From positions 88,307,038-88,371,037 of the forward strand of contig OV277856.1 in NCBI GenBank assembly GCA_922989275.2: a DNA stretch of 64,000 nucleotides, given 5' to 3'. The notes under the pieces are model-generated. The model was not told the DNA's origin. It did no database searches and saw only the letters and a list, made by a program, of their open reading frames with translations. Both the position numbers and the translations under genes were made by a program. Shown piece after piece: positions 21,131 to 32,600 of the stretch (position 1 is the stretch's first letter; every line of letters starts with the position of its first letter). This DNA is from Gari tellinella. Lineage: Eukaryota > Mollusca > Bivalvia > Cardiida > Psammobiidae.

Positions 21131-21355
21131 TTAACTCTTTGCATGCTGGGTAATATTTTTCGTCTGCAACATTTGTCATCTGCTACTGTTCTAAAATTAG
21201 CATTTTCAAAAATTCTTTTATACTCAGTGTCAGAATGGCAAACAGTTTGGATCCTGATGAGATGCCGCGTAATGCGGCGTCTCATCAGGATCCAAACTGT
21301 TTGCAAAGGCAATCACTGAGGTGGATATATCCGCCGCTAGCAGGCAAAGAGTTAA
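21131..21355. mobile_element. Family B MITE, full-length reference copy
   Basis: Ends TTAACTCTTTGCATGCTGGG and CTAGCAGGCAAAGAGTTAA are inverted repeats. The central hairpin (21237-21305) pairs GGCAAACAGTTTGGATCCTG with its complement; tip GCCGCGTAATGCGGC. Length 225 bp, non-coding. Confidence 0.88.
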
Positions 21356-21831
21356 GGCTTAATTCTGAGCAGGAAGAAGGTTTTTGGGAGGAAAACCAAT
21401 ATCATAGCTAGATGGATTATGTTTTTATGGTGAATTAAGCTAAGACTTTCTGCCCATGATCTTGAGGTCATATTCAATTACTTTCCTGACCCCAAAGACT
21501 TACACTCTCTGTTGGACTTGGCCCAGGCTTGATGTAGCATCTTCTTAAACCTGTTGTATATGAGATACTAATTCTGAGGAACTTTACATACAGTTTGGAC
21601 ACAGATCATTCCCCCTTATTGCGGGACTAGATCTAGAATCACAATCAGGTTCTATTTCTGTCAAAATCAATGAGAAAGGGTTTTATTTTCCACAAATTTT
21701 AAAGACTACATTAAATTTTAGGAACACAAGAAGTTACCTGACTTACACTTAGCCTGTAAAGAATTAATTGACATTTAAGGTATATAAGTTACTGTATCTT
21801 AGGTATTCACATTTAAGCATCTTTTAAGTCA
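21356..21831. other. No gene seen
   Basis: AT-rich non-coding DNA. Confidence 0.35.
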
Positions 21832-21957
21832 ATAGGATTTAGAAGATATTTCTATGATAATAGTTCATTTTCATGACTTTAAAAATGGAACTGTTTTCTT
21901 CGGTGGAGGAATAAATTAGATGCGCTAAAAGACGCTTCTATTGGGGAAAGGGTTAAA
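21832..21957. mobile_element. Family A right-end fragment
   Basis: GGAACTGTTTTCTTCGGTGG through GGGGAAAGGGTTAA; the hairpin and left half are gone. Confidence 0.7.
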
Positions 21958-22225
21958 CACTATTAATTATTCTAAGAGTCATTATTATAACCCGGGTTTT
22001 ACTGCATTTTAGTCTAAAATTGCATATAGTACACCACAATTCTCACATAAGGTCAGTCCTAATAAAGCATACAGGCAGATGTTACTTAACATATCCAATA
22101 GATATTTTTGTTTCGCTATCATGTGACAATTTTTTATTTTGAGGACACAGCCGGAAGACAAAAAATGGTTTAGAAAATTAACTAATGGGTTGAAAACTCC
22201 TCATTTATAGCCTGTACTTTTGTAT

Positions 22226-22414
22226 TACAGTAAATCGTTGCCATAACAACCGCATAAAGTGACTTATTTTGGTTTAAATGTGTTCCTTTCAGCTAAAAGC
22301 AGGATGAAAGTAAAGGAGCTTTCTGCTTTATTTTTATCCTGCCTTCAGCTATCCAAATTTTGCTACCATTAACATGTTTTTATTAAGTGGTTGTTATAGC
22401 GATATTTCATTGTA
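22226..22414. mobile_element. Family E MITE, short hairpin
   Basis: TTACAGTAAATCGTTGCCAT and GGTTGTTATAGCGATATTTC ATTGTA are the inverted ends. The hairpin lost part of its left arm: AAAGTAAAGGAGCTTTCTGC lacks the CAGAAAG step. Confidence 0.7.
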
Positions 22415-22911
22415 GTAATCGTGTTTCCTCTAGTGAAAACAGTCACGCATAAATCTATGCCAGAGGCAGATTGAATCTACGACCTAGTGAGCTTGCTGTA
22501 AGGCAGATTCTGACTGATACCACCACTTGACTGGCAGAAACAAACGGAGCGTGAGTGAAAAATACACTGCCACCAGCGGTTCTGCATAATGTTTGTACTA
22601 ATAAACAAAACAAATAGTATAAATTAGGGTGTATAGGTCGTAACAGTCCAATGTATGTGTCATGTTATAAAAAATCTCGCTTTTTTAACAATGAAAAATG
22701 ATTCGGGAGAAAGTAAAGAGTATCAAATCCTTCAGGTAGAAATCTATCTCCACGGGGAAACTGTCTGCCAGGCCCTTTTGAAATATTCCAAATAGTTTAA
22801 ATTGGATCTATACGAGGACCTACAAAATATGAAACCTGATTTGGAATCCGTTCTTAGATTCTATTCAATGCTTAAGTTTTTTCTACCTAAATATTAGTTA
22901 ATTAACCCCAT
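22415..22911. other. No gene seen
   Basis: Non-coding; no repeat recognised. Confidence 0.35.
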
Positions 22912-23166
22912 TAGCTTATAAATATATATGCCTTTTTACACCTGCCGTTAATCTATTACTCCTGATCCTCCACTGAAGAAAATAGTTCCACTGATCTATA
23001 CAGTCATGAACATGTACCATAAGAAACATTTTCTATATCCTAACTGATGGTAGCTTAAAGCAGGCAGAAAGTAAAGCAGAATGCACTATAAGGCACATTC
23101 TATTCTACTTTCAACCTGCTTTAAATGGTCACCTGATCCTCAAAACTTAAACAGGCTACGGGTTAA
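22912..23166. mobile_element. Family A MITE, full length
   Basis: TTAACCCCATTAGC to GCTACGGGTTAA. The hairpin apex is GCACTATAAGGCAC, with one TTAA base lost. Confidence 0.8.
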
Positions 23167-23269
23167 CCTTAACATTGTTTTATTCTCAATTTGATGCAAG
23201 CAATGTTAATTGGGTAGAGAATAAGTATATAATATATATATAACATTTTACTGGAGTATAGCCTGTCTT

Positions 23270-23350
23270 CAGAAGTCTCAGTAGTATAGTGGCCAAGTCA
23301 CTCGCTTTGTCCCACAGCGGTGACAGGTTCAATCCCAGGTTCCTCATCTT
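23270..23350 (+). tRNA. tRNA-Asp-like degenerate sequence (SINE head or pseudogene)
   Basis: TAGTATAGTGG at 23282 matches the D-arm of animal tRNA-Asp and GTC sits at the expected anticodon site (CTTTGTCCCAC). The B-box region is GGTTCAATCCC. Acceptor and T stems do not pair, so it is not a functional tRNA. No poly(A) or tandem tail was identified. Confidence 0.5.
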
Positions 23351-23754
23351 ACTAATAAGACTCTACACTGAGATGACTTTGCTACCCAAACAACACCTGT
23401 GGCAGATTTGACATATGTTTTACCATCACATCATGAATCTTGATTAAAAATGGATAAATCTAAGTAAAAGCAGTGCTTCAATGAAAATGCCCAACAGATA
23501 TAATCTGAGCATCTGCATTAATTTAAGGTGTTTGTTTGTCACTGTGACCCAGACCGGTTCTAAGACTTTCTAAGTATAGTGTATGAGAGATTATTTTGTT
23601 CTGATCTGTCTATTCAGAACATTAACCACCATGGCCTTAACTTTTGATTTATGTATGATCAAGATTCAAGTTTCAGTTCAAGCTTATAACCAACCCTTCC
23701 CCTACCAATAGTATAATTATACTGACGCTTTTCGAGGGGGTGGGGGTGCATTTG

Positions 23755-23826
23755 AAGCATGTTAAAAGTAAAGCAAAATTAATGCTCCTTAAGGATCATT
23801 TTGCTTTATTTTCAACCTGCTTTAAG
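23755..23826. mobile_element. Family A hairpin, isolated
   Basis: AGCATGTTAAAAGTAAAGC...GCTTTATTTTCAACCTGCT, tip TGCTCCTTAAGGATCA. Intermediate between A and E tips. Confidence 0.6.
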
Positions 23827-23869
23827 CTACCACTGGAAATGCTTTCTGTGTTTTATGTCCAAAAACATC

Positions 23870-24123
23870 CTAAACCTTTTCCCCATAGAAGCTCCTTTTA
23901 GCACATTTAATTTATTCCTGCACAAAGAAAATAGTTCCAATTTATACAGTCATAAACATGTGCCAAAAGAAATATTTTCTATATCCTAGCAGATGATGGC
24001 TAATAAAGCAGGCTGAAAGTAAAGCAGAATGGGCCATTAAGACACTTTCTGCTTTAATTTCAACCTGCTTTAAGTGGTCACCTGTTTTCAAAACTAGAAA
24101 TGAACTATGGGGGGAAGGGTTAA
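23870..24123. mobile_element. Family A MITE, full length
   Basis: Left CCTTTTCCCCATAGAAGC (terminal TTAA altered), right GGGGGGAAGGGTTAA. Apex GGGCCATTAAGACAC. Confidence 0.75.
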
Positions 24124-24236
24124 CTGGAGAATATTTTCCTAATATTGTAGAAATGTTGAGTAAAAGGGAGTATTTTATGGAGTAATGGGTTTAAAACATG
24201 GAAAACAAACCATCTCTGAGTGATTCTTATAGTAAC

Positions 24237-26376
24237 AAGAGCCGTATACGGCCCTAAATCGCTCACCTGGAACCGTTGACGTAAATACATGTACAATATC
24301 TTTGAAAGCTAAGAAATTATGACAATATGACAGTGCTAATTGCTGAGTAGATGATGCTGTGTGACAAATACCTAAGCTCGCAGGGTACTGTGGTGACTAG
24401 ATTTTTTGAAGGTTTCATTGAAAAAAATCTATTTCTAGCTCCTTTTAGCTCCTGTGACCTAGATATGCAATGGACCAAAACCACTTGAAGATATTGGTAA
24501 AGTGCCTCTAGAACTTTCACCATGCCAAGTATCAAAGCTCTGGCCATATTAGTTTCAGAGAAGAAGATGTTTGAAGATTTCACTATATAACTCTATGTAA
24601 ATTTGTGACCCCCGGGGCAGGGTCATTTTTGACCCCAGGGACATAATTTGAACAACTTTGATAGAGGACCTGTAGGTGATGCTTTGTGCCAAATATCTAA
24701 GCTCTGGGTACTGCGGTTTCAGACAAGAAGATTTTTTAAGTTTTTATTGAAACGATCTATTTTTAGCTCCTGTGACCTAGATATGCAACGGACCGGAACT
24801 ATTTGAACAACTTTGAAAGAGGACCATATAAGGATCATTCCTGCCAAGTTTGGTAACAAGAGGGCCAGAATGGCCCTTGATCGCTCACCTGTCCATGGTG
24901 ACACTAGGATGGGTCACTTGATTTCAGAAAAGAAGATTTGTAAAAGGTGACCCCAAGGGCGGGGCAAAATTTGAACAACTTTGATAGAGGACCTGTAGAT
25001 GATGTTATGTGCAAAATATCTAAACTCAGTGTACTATGGTTTCAGACAAGAAGATTTTTGAAGTTTTCATTGAAAAAATCTATTTTTAGCTCCGGTGACC
25101 CAGATATGCAACAGACCAGAACTAATTCATCAATATATGTGAAGGACCTCTAGAAGTTACACCATGCCAAGTATCAAAGCTCTGGCCATATTGGTTTCTG
25201 AGTAAAAGATGTTTGAACATTTCACTATGTAACTCTATGTAAAACGGTGACCCCCGGGGTGGGGCCAATTTTGACCCCAGGGGTAAAACTTGAACAGTTT
25301 TGATAAAGGACCTGTAGACGATGCTATGTGCAAAATATCTAAACTCAGTGTACTATGGTTTCAGACAAGAAGATTTTTGAAGTTTTCTTTGAAAAAAATC
25401 TATTTTTAGCTCCGGTGACCCAGATATGCAACAGACTGAAACCAATTCAACAATATATGTGAAGGACTTCTAGAAATTATACCATGCCAAATATCAAAGC
25501 TCTGGTCATATTGGTTTCAGAGAAAAAGATGTTTGAACATTTCACTATATAACTCTATGTAAAACTGTGACCCCCGGGGCGGGGCCAATTTTGACCCCAG
25601 GGACAAAATTTGAACAACTTTGATAGAGGACATCTAAGCTTAGTGTACTATGGTTTCAGACAAGAAGATTTTTTAAGTTCTCATTGAAAAAATCTATTTT
25701 TAGCTCCGGTGACCCAGATATGCAACAGACCGGAACCAATTCAACAATATATGTCAAATACCTCTAGAAGTTATACCATGCCAAATATCAAAGCTCTGGT
25801 CATATTGGTTTCAGAGAAAAAGATGTTTGAACTTTTCACTATATAACTCTATGTAAAACGGTGACCCCCGGGGTGGGGTCAATTTTGACCCCAGGGGCAA
25901 AATTTGAACAACTTTGATAGAAGACCTGTAGATGATGCTATGTGCCAAATATCTAAGCTCTGGCCCTTTTGGTTTTTGACAAGAAGATTTTTTAAGATTT
26001 CCTCATTTTTGCACTTTGGTTGCCATGGCAACTAGAGTTCTGCATTGTTTCAAATTCTTTGAACAACTTTGAAAGAGCTTGACCCAAGGAACATTCCTGT
26101 GAAGTTTGGTTGCAATCCAGCCAGTGGTTTTGGAGAAGAAGATGTTTGAAGAAATTGTTGACGCACGACGCACAACGACGGACGCCGGACAAAGACTGAC
26201 CACAAAAGCTCACCTTGAGCACTTTGTGCTCAGGTGAGCTAAAAATCCATACAGTAGTTTAGGAGGAGATGTCGTTTAAAGAAATTGTTGAAGACGAAAC
26301 GAACGGATGACGACGGACGACGGACACAGCACGATCAAAATTGCTCACCTTGGCACTTTGTGCCAGGTGAGCTAAA
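24237..26376. mobile_element. Pearl/HINE-like element (outer), interrupted
   Basis: Starts AGAGCCGTATACGGCCCTAA followed by TCGCTCACCTGG, stops at CCAAGTTTGGTAA (24856), resumes at 26241 and ends GCACTTTGTGCCAGGTGAGCT. The outer tail has its own GACGACGG-rich stretch at about 26300-26325. Joined, the halves read continuously into the same 3' module as the inner copy. Confidence 0.75.
24857..26240. mobile_element. Pearl/HINE-like element (inner) with ~310-bp repeats
   Basis: Starts CAAGAGGGCCAGAATGGCCC, ends GAGCACTTTGTGCTCAGGTG AGCT. The internal unit, recognisable by GGTGACCCAGATATGCAAC, recurs at about 25095, 25415 and 25705, with a related block in the outer copy at about 24770. Minus-strand frames here (for example 24317-24583, 25992-26222) are repeat readings. 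Short GACGGACG tail. Confidence 0.75.
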
Positions 26377-26386
26377 AAATTATTAT

Positions 26387-26650
26387 GCCATACCCCTTTA
26401 CTCCATAGATACACATTTTAACACATTTAATTTATTCCTCCACTGAAGAAAATAGTTCCACTTATGATACAGTCATGAATAGTTATTAGAAATACTTTCT
26501 ATATTCTAGAAGATGGTAGCTTAATTAAAGCAGGTTGAAAGAAAGCAGAATGTGCCTTAAGGCACATTCTGCTTTCCCTTCGAACCTGCTTTAATTTACA
26601 AAGGCACATGTCTTCAAAACTAGAAAGACACCATGGAGTAAAGATATCTG
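26387..26650. mobile_element. Family A MITE, decayed
   Basis: CCTTTACTCCATAGATACAC, CCTCCACTGAAGAAAATAGT, hairpin with perfect GTGCCTTAAGGCAC apex at about 26551-26566, then a decayed right end. Confidence 0.75.
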
Positions 26651-27061
26651 CTGGATTTAGGTGATATGCACTATTGGCTATGGAGGAAAGAGTTAATAAA
26701 TATCTAGGAGAGATAAAAGACATGGCCTTGTTTCCATCAAACCTTCAGTTACTTGATCTACAAACTGCTGCAATGGCACTTTAATTTCTCTCTTACATGG
26801 AAACCCTAGCATGGACTGATTGTCTGGCTTTAGAAAACTGATCTTTTAGTAAGATATGTGTTTGTTTATAGGGTAACAGAAAGTGCCTGTTCCAACAGAA
26901 TAATGCAATTTGGTCTCTGGAAATCTAAGGCATCCTGCATCCAGTTGAAAATAGAACACAGGTCAATAAAGTTCTAATGGCTAAACTTGAGCCTCCAAAG
27001 TCAATGGCTAAGTGCTTGTAATTCTATCCCTAAGGTTGACTCTCTAAACCAAGATCCAGCA
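26651..27061. other. No gene seen
   Basis: Non-coding DNA without recognised repeats. Confidence 0.35.
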
Positions 27062-27294
27062 CAGGGCTGCCATTTCTCCGGATTTTTTCTAAATCTTCAG
27101 ATTTTTTTCTAGAACATTGTAGCTTAAAGCAGGCTGAAGGCGCATTCTGCTTTACTTCAAGCCTGCTTTAAGTAGTCATGTGCCAACAAAACTAGAAACA
27201 GACTATGGGGTAAAGGTACAATTCCTACATTCGCACTTGAAAAATGCAAATTTGGAAATCTTAGGATTTTTCATGTCAACTTATGGAAGCCCTG
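27062..27294. mobile_element. CAGGG-ended carrier containing a family A core (copy 1)
   Basis: CAGGGCTGCCATTTCTCCGG at the left and CTTATGGAAGCCCTG at the right are inverted ends of a hAT-like kind. The middle (about 27115-27222) is a truncated family A: a shortened hairpin and right half up to ACTATGGGGTAAAG. The same architecture recurs at 31653. No target duplication is visible here. Confidence 0.7.
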
Positions 27295-28059
27295 TGGCAT
27301 CTATATCCGTCTAAATGTGGAAAATCAAATCACATAATTTATTATATTAAAACTATCCAACCTATGACTATCTGGACAAGCAAAGTTTGTTTGTGAAACA
27401 CAAATGCCCCCAGCTAGCAACATGTTTGGTAACAGACAAGTAAGTCAAATGTCAAGAGGTAACAAAATGGTATGGTTGGAAAGGTTTCAGCATAATGAAG
27501 ATATTAGGTAACAAATAAAGTGTGATCGTCCTATGCCTAATGTCATGGCCATAATGTTATAGGTATTTAAAGATTTTTAGAAAAGTAGGTCAAATGTCAA
27601 GGTCAAGGTTATAAGAGTAAATTTGTTTGCATGTTCAGAAAGGTCTCAACACAAGTTAGTCACATACAAGGTACATGTGCCTTTCTTGCAGACCTTGATC
27701 AAAGGGTTCCTGTAGGACAACAGTTACTGTCCTATTTTAATAGTACACTGTTTGTAAATTATGTGTAGTATAGTCCTCACTAGGGTTCCATGGCTTATTA
27801 GGCAGGTTGTCGTTAATTGTTGAATTAAAGTAATGTAGAAATCATGGCATAATCAATATTAGAATTCAAACTGCTTGTTTCTCATATATTATTTCTGGAG
27901 ATTACTAACAGCAACAGTTTAATTTTAGAATACCAACAGGTGACAAAATCTGAAATGGACATCACTTATTCATTATTCTAAGACTTAAATAGTCATACTA
28001 TGACATTCCATGAATTAAAGTTTCATCAACATCATTATTGAAGAATGTCAACAGATTCA
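27295..28059. other. No gene seen
   Basis: Non-coding. GGTCAAATGTCAAGGTCAAGG-like wording (about 27420-27610) resembles a diffuse mollusc repeat but no ends are visible. Confidence 0.35.
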
Positions 28060-28275
28060 TTAATGCTTAGCACCTACCCAGCGATGAAACTGATTACCTT
28101 TGCAAACAGGTTAGATCCTGTTGAGACGCCGCGATATGCGGCTTCTCAACAGGATCCAAACTGTTTGACACTCTTATCATGTTTTGAAAAGAAATTTTTT
28201 AAAATTCTAATTTTAGAACGGTAGCAGACAACAATTGTTCCAGACAACAATATAACTTATCGCCCAAAGAGTTAA
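28060..28275. mobile_element. Family B MITE, reverse orientation
   Basis: TTAATGCTTAGCACC to CGCCCAAAGAGTTAA. Hairpin GCAAACAGGTTAGATCCTGT...ACAGGATCCAAACTGTTTG, tip GCCGCGATATGCGGC. Confidence 0.8.
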
Positions 28276-28376
28276 CTCAGAATACCAGACATTCCAAGAT
28301 CTGATCAGAAGCATTCTTCTCTGGAACAAAGACTAAATACAGTCAAACCCATGGTAATTGGCAATTTAAAACATGG

Positions 28377-28651
28377 TTAACCCATTGCATGCTGGGTAAT
28401 ATTTGGCTGCCATTTTAAAATGTCGTCTGCAGCGGGTATAACTCAAATATTTGCAAAAGATTTTAGCAGTTTCTGATAGAATATTAACTTAGCTGCAAAC
28501 AGTTTTGATCTCAGATCAGGCCCCACAATGTGGGGCCTGATCTGAGATCAAAACTGTTTTCCTAGTGGTACACCTAAAAGTGTATCCCGCATGAAATGTG
28601 TTTATTGGTAGTCTATTATAAAGGTGACAAAGCGAAGCATAAAAGAGTTAT
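28377..28651. mobile_element. Family B MITE with replaced hairpin
   Basis: Left TTAACCCATTGCATGCTGGG; right degenerate (AAAAGAGTTAT). Hairpin arms read GCAAACAGTTTTGATCTCAG, perfect to the tip AGGCCCCACAATGTGGGGCC. Both arms differ together from other B copies. Confidence 0.75.
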
Positions 28652-28755
28652 AGAACCTATAGAACCTTTGTACATTACTTTCATTCTACATTGAGCACCT
28701 ACTTGTCTATAGCAACAGTAATGTTTCTCTGTATTTATCTTTTATTGTTTTCTCT

Positions 28756-29018
28756 TTAACCCTTTACCTGATAGCCTATTTCTAGTACTTAAGATAGGTG
28801 ACTACTTAAAGCAGGTTGAAAGTAAAGCAGAATGTGCCTAGAATGTGCCTTAGGGCGCATTCTGCTTTACTTTCAGCCTGCTTTAAGCTATCATGTTCTA
28901 TAATATAGAAAATATTCCCTATAATACATATTCATTACTGATTAAATTGGAACTATTTTCTTCAGCGGATGAATAAATCATATCCGCTAAAAGGCGCTTC
29001 TATGGGGGAAAGGGTTAT
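28756..29018. mobile_element. Family A MITE, partial tip duplication
   Basis: TTAACCCTTTACCTG to GGGGGAAAGGGTTAT. The left arm repeats AGAATGTGCCT twice (about 28830-28850) before TTAGGGCGC, a small duplication at the apex. Confidence 0.8.
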
Positions 29019-29042
29019 TAGTGCTTGTAGTTACAGTACATT

Positions 29043-29265
29043 GATCCTTTCCTCCGTAGCCTTTTTTGTTTTGAAGACAGGTGACCATCTAAAGCAGATT
29101 GAAAGAGGCACATAATGCTTTACCTTTAGTTTACTTTAATACCATCTACTATGATATAGAAAATATTTCTCATGATGCATATTCATGACTGTATAAGGTG
29201 GAACTATTTTCTTCATTGGAGGAACAAATTAAATGCATTAAAAAGATGTATCAATGGGCTAAAAC
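29043..29265. mobile_element. Family A MITE, decayed
   Basis: GATCCTTTCCTCCGTAGCC to GTATCAATGGGCTAAA; hairpin reduced and mismatched. Confidence 0.65.
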
Positions 29266-29958
29266 CACAATGTCATGTAAGTTGCATTTGCAAAGAGTGA
29301 AGCTCCATATCAGAAGCCAGGACACATTGCATTTAATCTATTTCTTTGATCAAAATATTTCTTGAACTATTAAGAAGAAAACATAAATTTAGAATTTCTC
29401 TAGATGCCATTTTCAAACCATATAACATTTATTTCATGCTCAAAATGTCACAGTAACCATTTTAGATAAGATTGCAAATAAAAACCCTGATTTAAAATGT
29501 TTAATTTAAACTTGAACATCCTTTTAGGGGGATTTCTCTTAGTTCAACTTGAATAAGAGTAAACAGGGTTTAAAAAGGCTGTCATAGTAAGACTTATAGA
29601 AATGAAGCTTCTGAACAGCTGCAGGCAAAATATTCTGTAAGATTTTCTTAATGTAGATGGCAACAATTTCCAAGCAGACGACACATTTCCTTGCAGGCGG
29701 AAAAACCCAGTAGCAGATGACAATCCTTGTGCATGATTAAGTCTCAATTAATGTCTGCTGATTAGCAATAAAGATGCAGCATTTGTACACATACAAAGGT
29801 GGCGCTAATTAATAATTCAGACTAATCACTACCGAAATTCAAAGTAGGCCGGTAGCAGCATCTTGATCATTACTATGAGGTGATAAAAACAAAGCCAGGG
29901 CAATAAACATTGGAATTTACCCCTTGCCATGGTCTGAAGTTTGGAGTTGACCCGGGGC
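29266..29958. other. No gene seen
   Basis: Non-coding; a minus-strand frame at 29544-29747 has no recognised domain. Confidence 0.35.
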
Positions 29959-30096
29959 AAGCTCCTGATAAGGAGAGTATTTAAAATAATAAAATCTTTA
30001 AATTTCCATCAAATCCTATGTTGTGACTACTCATTAGAATCGTCTCTTCGAGACGATTCTAATGAGTAGTCAAAATATAGGTTTTGGTGTAGACAT
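29959..30096. mobile_element. Family F palindrome
   Basis: AAGCTCCTGATAAGGAGAGT at the left; perfect 45-nt palindrome at 30026-30070 with a CTCTTCGAG centre; right end decayed. Confidence 0.75.
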
Positions 30097-30900
30097 ATAG
30101 GTTTAATGTAGAGTGAAGGGTACTGTTGTTCTATGAATCACATCCTACGAGATCTCCAAGTATTGCCAAGAAACTGTCATCTGTTGTCAAAACTGTTGTC
30201 ACTTGATTGTCAATAATTAAGAAATGTTGTCACTTGGGTTTTCACTAATTGTAAATTCCGTTTGTTCAATTGCTATTCCTGGTTATAGAAGAATTTGGAA
30301 TAATACTCAGGAGTCAAATTATACAGTATTTGATCTTGATTTAGCCCTGGTAAAAGCTCAAAGAGTGTTGATGCTTTTGTTCTCAAGAACTGGTAGACAC
30401 TTTCTTGCTATAGTTACAGAAACAAATGTATATATGATGATCATTCTGAGTGACAACCGGTTTGTTTGAATCCATATCATGTTCAAATTGTGGTGGTGAA
30501 ACTTTTTCAAAATCAAGATTTCATAAATTGGCTTTCAAATGTGTTAATGGGCTCAGAACTATAAACATATATCACGTTTATTGGCATCTGATCATGACCC
30601 CAACATTTTGCAAATGCAAGTTAAGGTATAGTTATATTTAGTGAGATAAAAGTTATGTTTTGCACATAGCAGTTCCCATATGTAGTTGGACTTGCAATTG
30701 CTTGAAAGCTTATATAAAGTTTAACTGTATTCTGTAAACATTTCTTAGGGTTCTTTACAAAACCATTCAAAGAACTAAAAGTTTAATGAGGAATCAATGG
30801 TCTTGCTTATCTACTATGTTGCCAGTTCAGTTTATTTTGTGTTGTTCTGACAGTGAAACTACTCAAAATGAAAACCATGGAAAGTCTTTAATTAAAACGG
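30097..30900. other. No gene seen
   Basis: Frames at 30224-30469 and 30450-30641 carry no recognisable domain; no evidence for a gene. Confidence 0.35.
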
Positions 30901-30968
30901 TTAATGCAGGATAGAAATAATGCAGAAAGCTCCTACTGGAGCTTTCTGCATTATTTTTATCCTGCATC
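30901..30968. mobile_element. Family E hairpin
   Basis: TTAATGCAGGATAGAAATAA...TTATTTTTATCCTGCAT with AAAGCTCCTACTGGAGCTTT tip. An ATAATGCAG variant of the arm is matched on both sides. Confidence 0.65.
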
Positions 30969-31652
30969 AAATATTCAACTTTTTTCAGAGATAGTCCATG
31001 CTGTTTAAATGAGTATTCAATCCAAGTTTGGCTGTATTTTTCTCCAATTAGTTACAGTTGTGTTATTATGAACAAAGATACTTGCCAATTCTGTAAAAGA
31101 AAAGGATTCTCTAATTGGCAATAACAAATAAATTGGACAAAGTAAATGACAAAATGCCTCGTCCCATTTGAAGGCTGAGTGAGAGAAAGTACCACCCCCT
31201 TTCAGCTACCGATATTGCCATCAACTTCCAAATACTGATTGGTCAACACCTTTCACCTGTCAAGAACTTTTTTCCAGGAATTTGTAAAATGTTTCAATCC
31301 AGATCAAATTCCAAGAAACTTGGCATCTGATAAAGATCTTAACTCGCAGTTTTGACACTCATTTCATTGTGTCTTTGGTAAAAATGGCTAAAATCAAAGT
31401 TTGAATACATGTATAGTTACTTGGCATCGTTCTGAGCAAGATCCCAAAATGTTTTTAAACATCAGTATGGAGGCGTTTAGCACAATAAAGGTTAAAATGA
31501 TGTATTTGGTACACACAAGAGGCAATCAAGTGTCTTTCTCTTTTTTCAATTAAGGACCTTTTCAATAGATGGATGACAATTTTTTATTGCATTATTTCCC
31601 TGGTTCATGGTTAAAAGTTGCAGACTCCTTGAAAAATGCCTACTGCTAAAAT
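30969..31652. other. No gene seen
   Basis: Non-coding DNA. Confidence 0.35.
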
Positions 31653-31910
31653 CAGGGCTGCCATTTCTCTGGAATTTTCCGAAATCTTCAGATTTTTATT
31701 CCAACAGATGGAAACTTAAAGCAGGCTGAAAGTAAAGCAGAATGCGCCTTAAGGCGCATTCTGCTTTACTTTCAACCTGCTTTAAGCATCACGTGTCTTA
31801 AAAACTAGAAATAGACTTTTGGTTAAAGATATATAATTCAGAAAATCGCGCTTGAAAAATTGAAAATTTTGAAATCTTTGGATTTTCTTTATCGACTTAT
31901 GGAAGCCCTG
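31653..31910. mobile_element. CAGGG-ended carrier containing a family A core (copy 2)
   Basis: CAGGGCTGCCATTTCTCTGG ... CTTATGGAAGCCCTG, with the family A core and a near-perfect hairpin (GCGCCTTAAGGCGC apex, about 31711-31786). TAAAAT occurs directly outside both ends, a possible 6-bp target duplication. Confidence 0.72.
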
Positions 31911-31961
31911 TAAAATCTGTAAGTTTTATCGGTTGCATGATGCTTAGTTAAAGATGTTTGT

Positions 31962-32157
31962 TAATCTATTACACCTTTAATTTATTCTTCCACTGAAGAA
32001 AATAGTTCCATTTTATAGTCATGAAAAAGCACTAAAAGAAATATTTTCTATTTTCTGCTAGATGGTAGCTTAAGGCGCATTCTGCTTTACTTTCAACCTA
32101 TACTTTAAGTGGTTGCATGTTTTCAAAACTAGAACCAGGCTATGGGGTAATGGTTAT
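31962..32157. mobile_element. Family A MITE lacking the left hairpin arm
   Basis: TTCTTCCACTGAAGAAAATA then GGTAGCTTAAGGCGCATTCT: the arm from the base TTAA to the apex TTAA is missing, so base joins apex. Right end GGGGTAATGGTTATC. Confidence 0.7.
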
Positions 32158-32600
32158 CACATCATCTTGAGAATGGTTGCGATAACGGGATTTTACTGTT
32201 TGGTTTCCTTTGTTTAAAAGGGTATAAGGCCGGAAGGCAGCATTTGACTGCCAGTGTAAGCCAGTATGATCCTTGTCTACCCTGATAATGGGGATTGGGT
32301 GGCCAATTACTGAAGTAATGATGGGTCGGCCAGGACGGGATAACACTCGGTGTAACTAACAATGGTGCCGTAACATATAATCATCGCATTAGTACATGGG
32401 CGCGCAGCCAGTCACTTGAAAACTAGTTCAGATCAATGCTGTGAACAATATGTGATGACACTATGGAGTCCGGTCTACACTACAGAATTAAACACTTGGC
32501 TGAGTTTGGTTTTCATTGTAGGGTTAAATTTGTTAAATTAATTATGCATTCTGTCTCTTTCAAAAAAATTTGGGACTTGAAGAATAATGTAACATCTTTA
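32158..32600. other. No gene seen
   Basis: Slightly GC-richer, unique-looking DNA. Overlapping minus-strand frames at 32140-32362 have no recognised domain. Confidence 0.4.

Noticed and set aside
24317..26222. Several 60-88 codon frames
   Set aside because: They lie in the pearl-type tandem repeats and have no recognised domain.
30224..30641. Two overlapping frames as a spliced gene
   Set aside because: No domain, no good splice signals, ordinary base composition.
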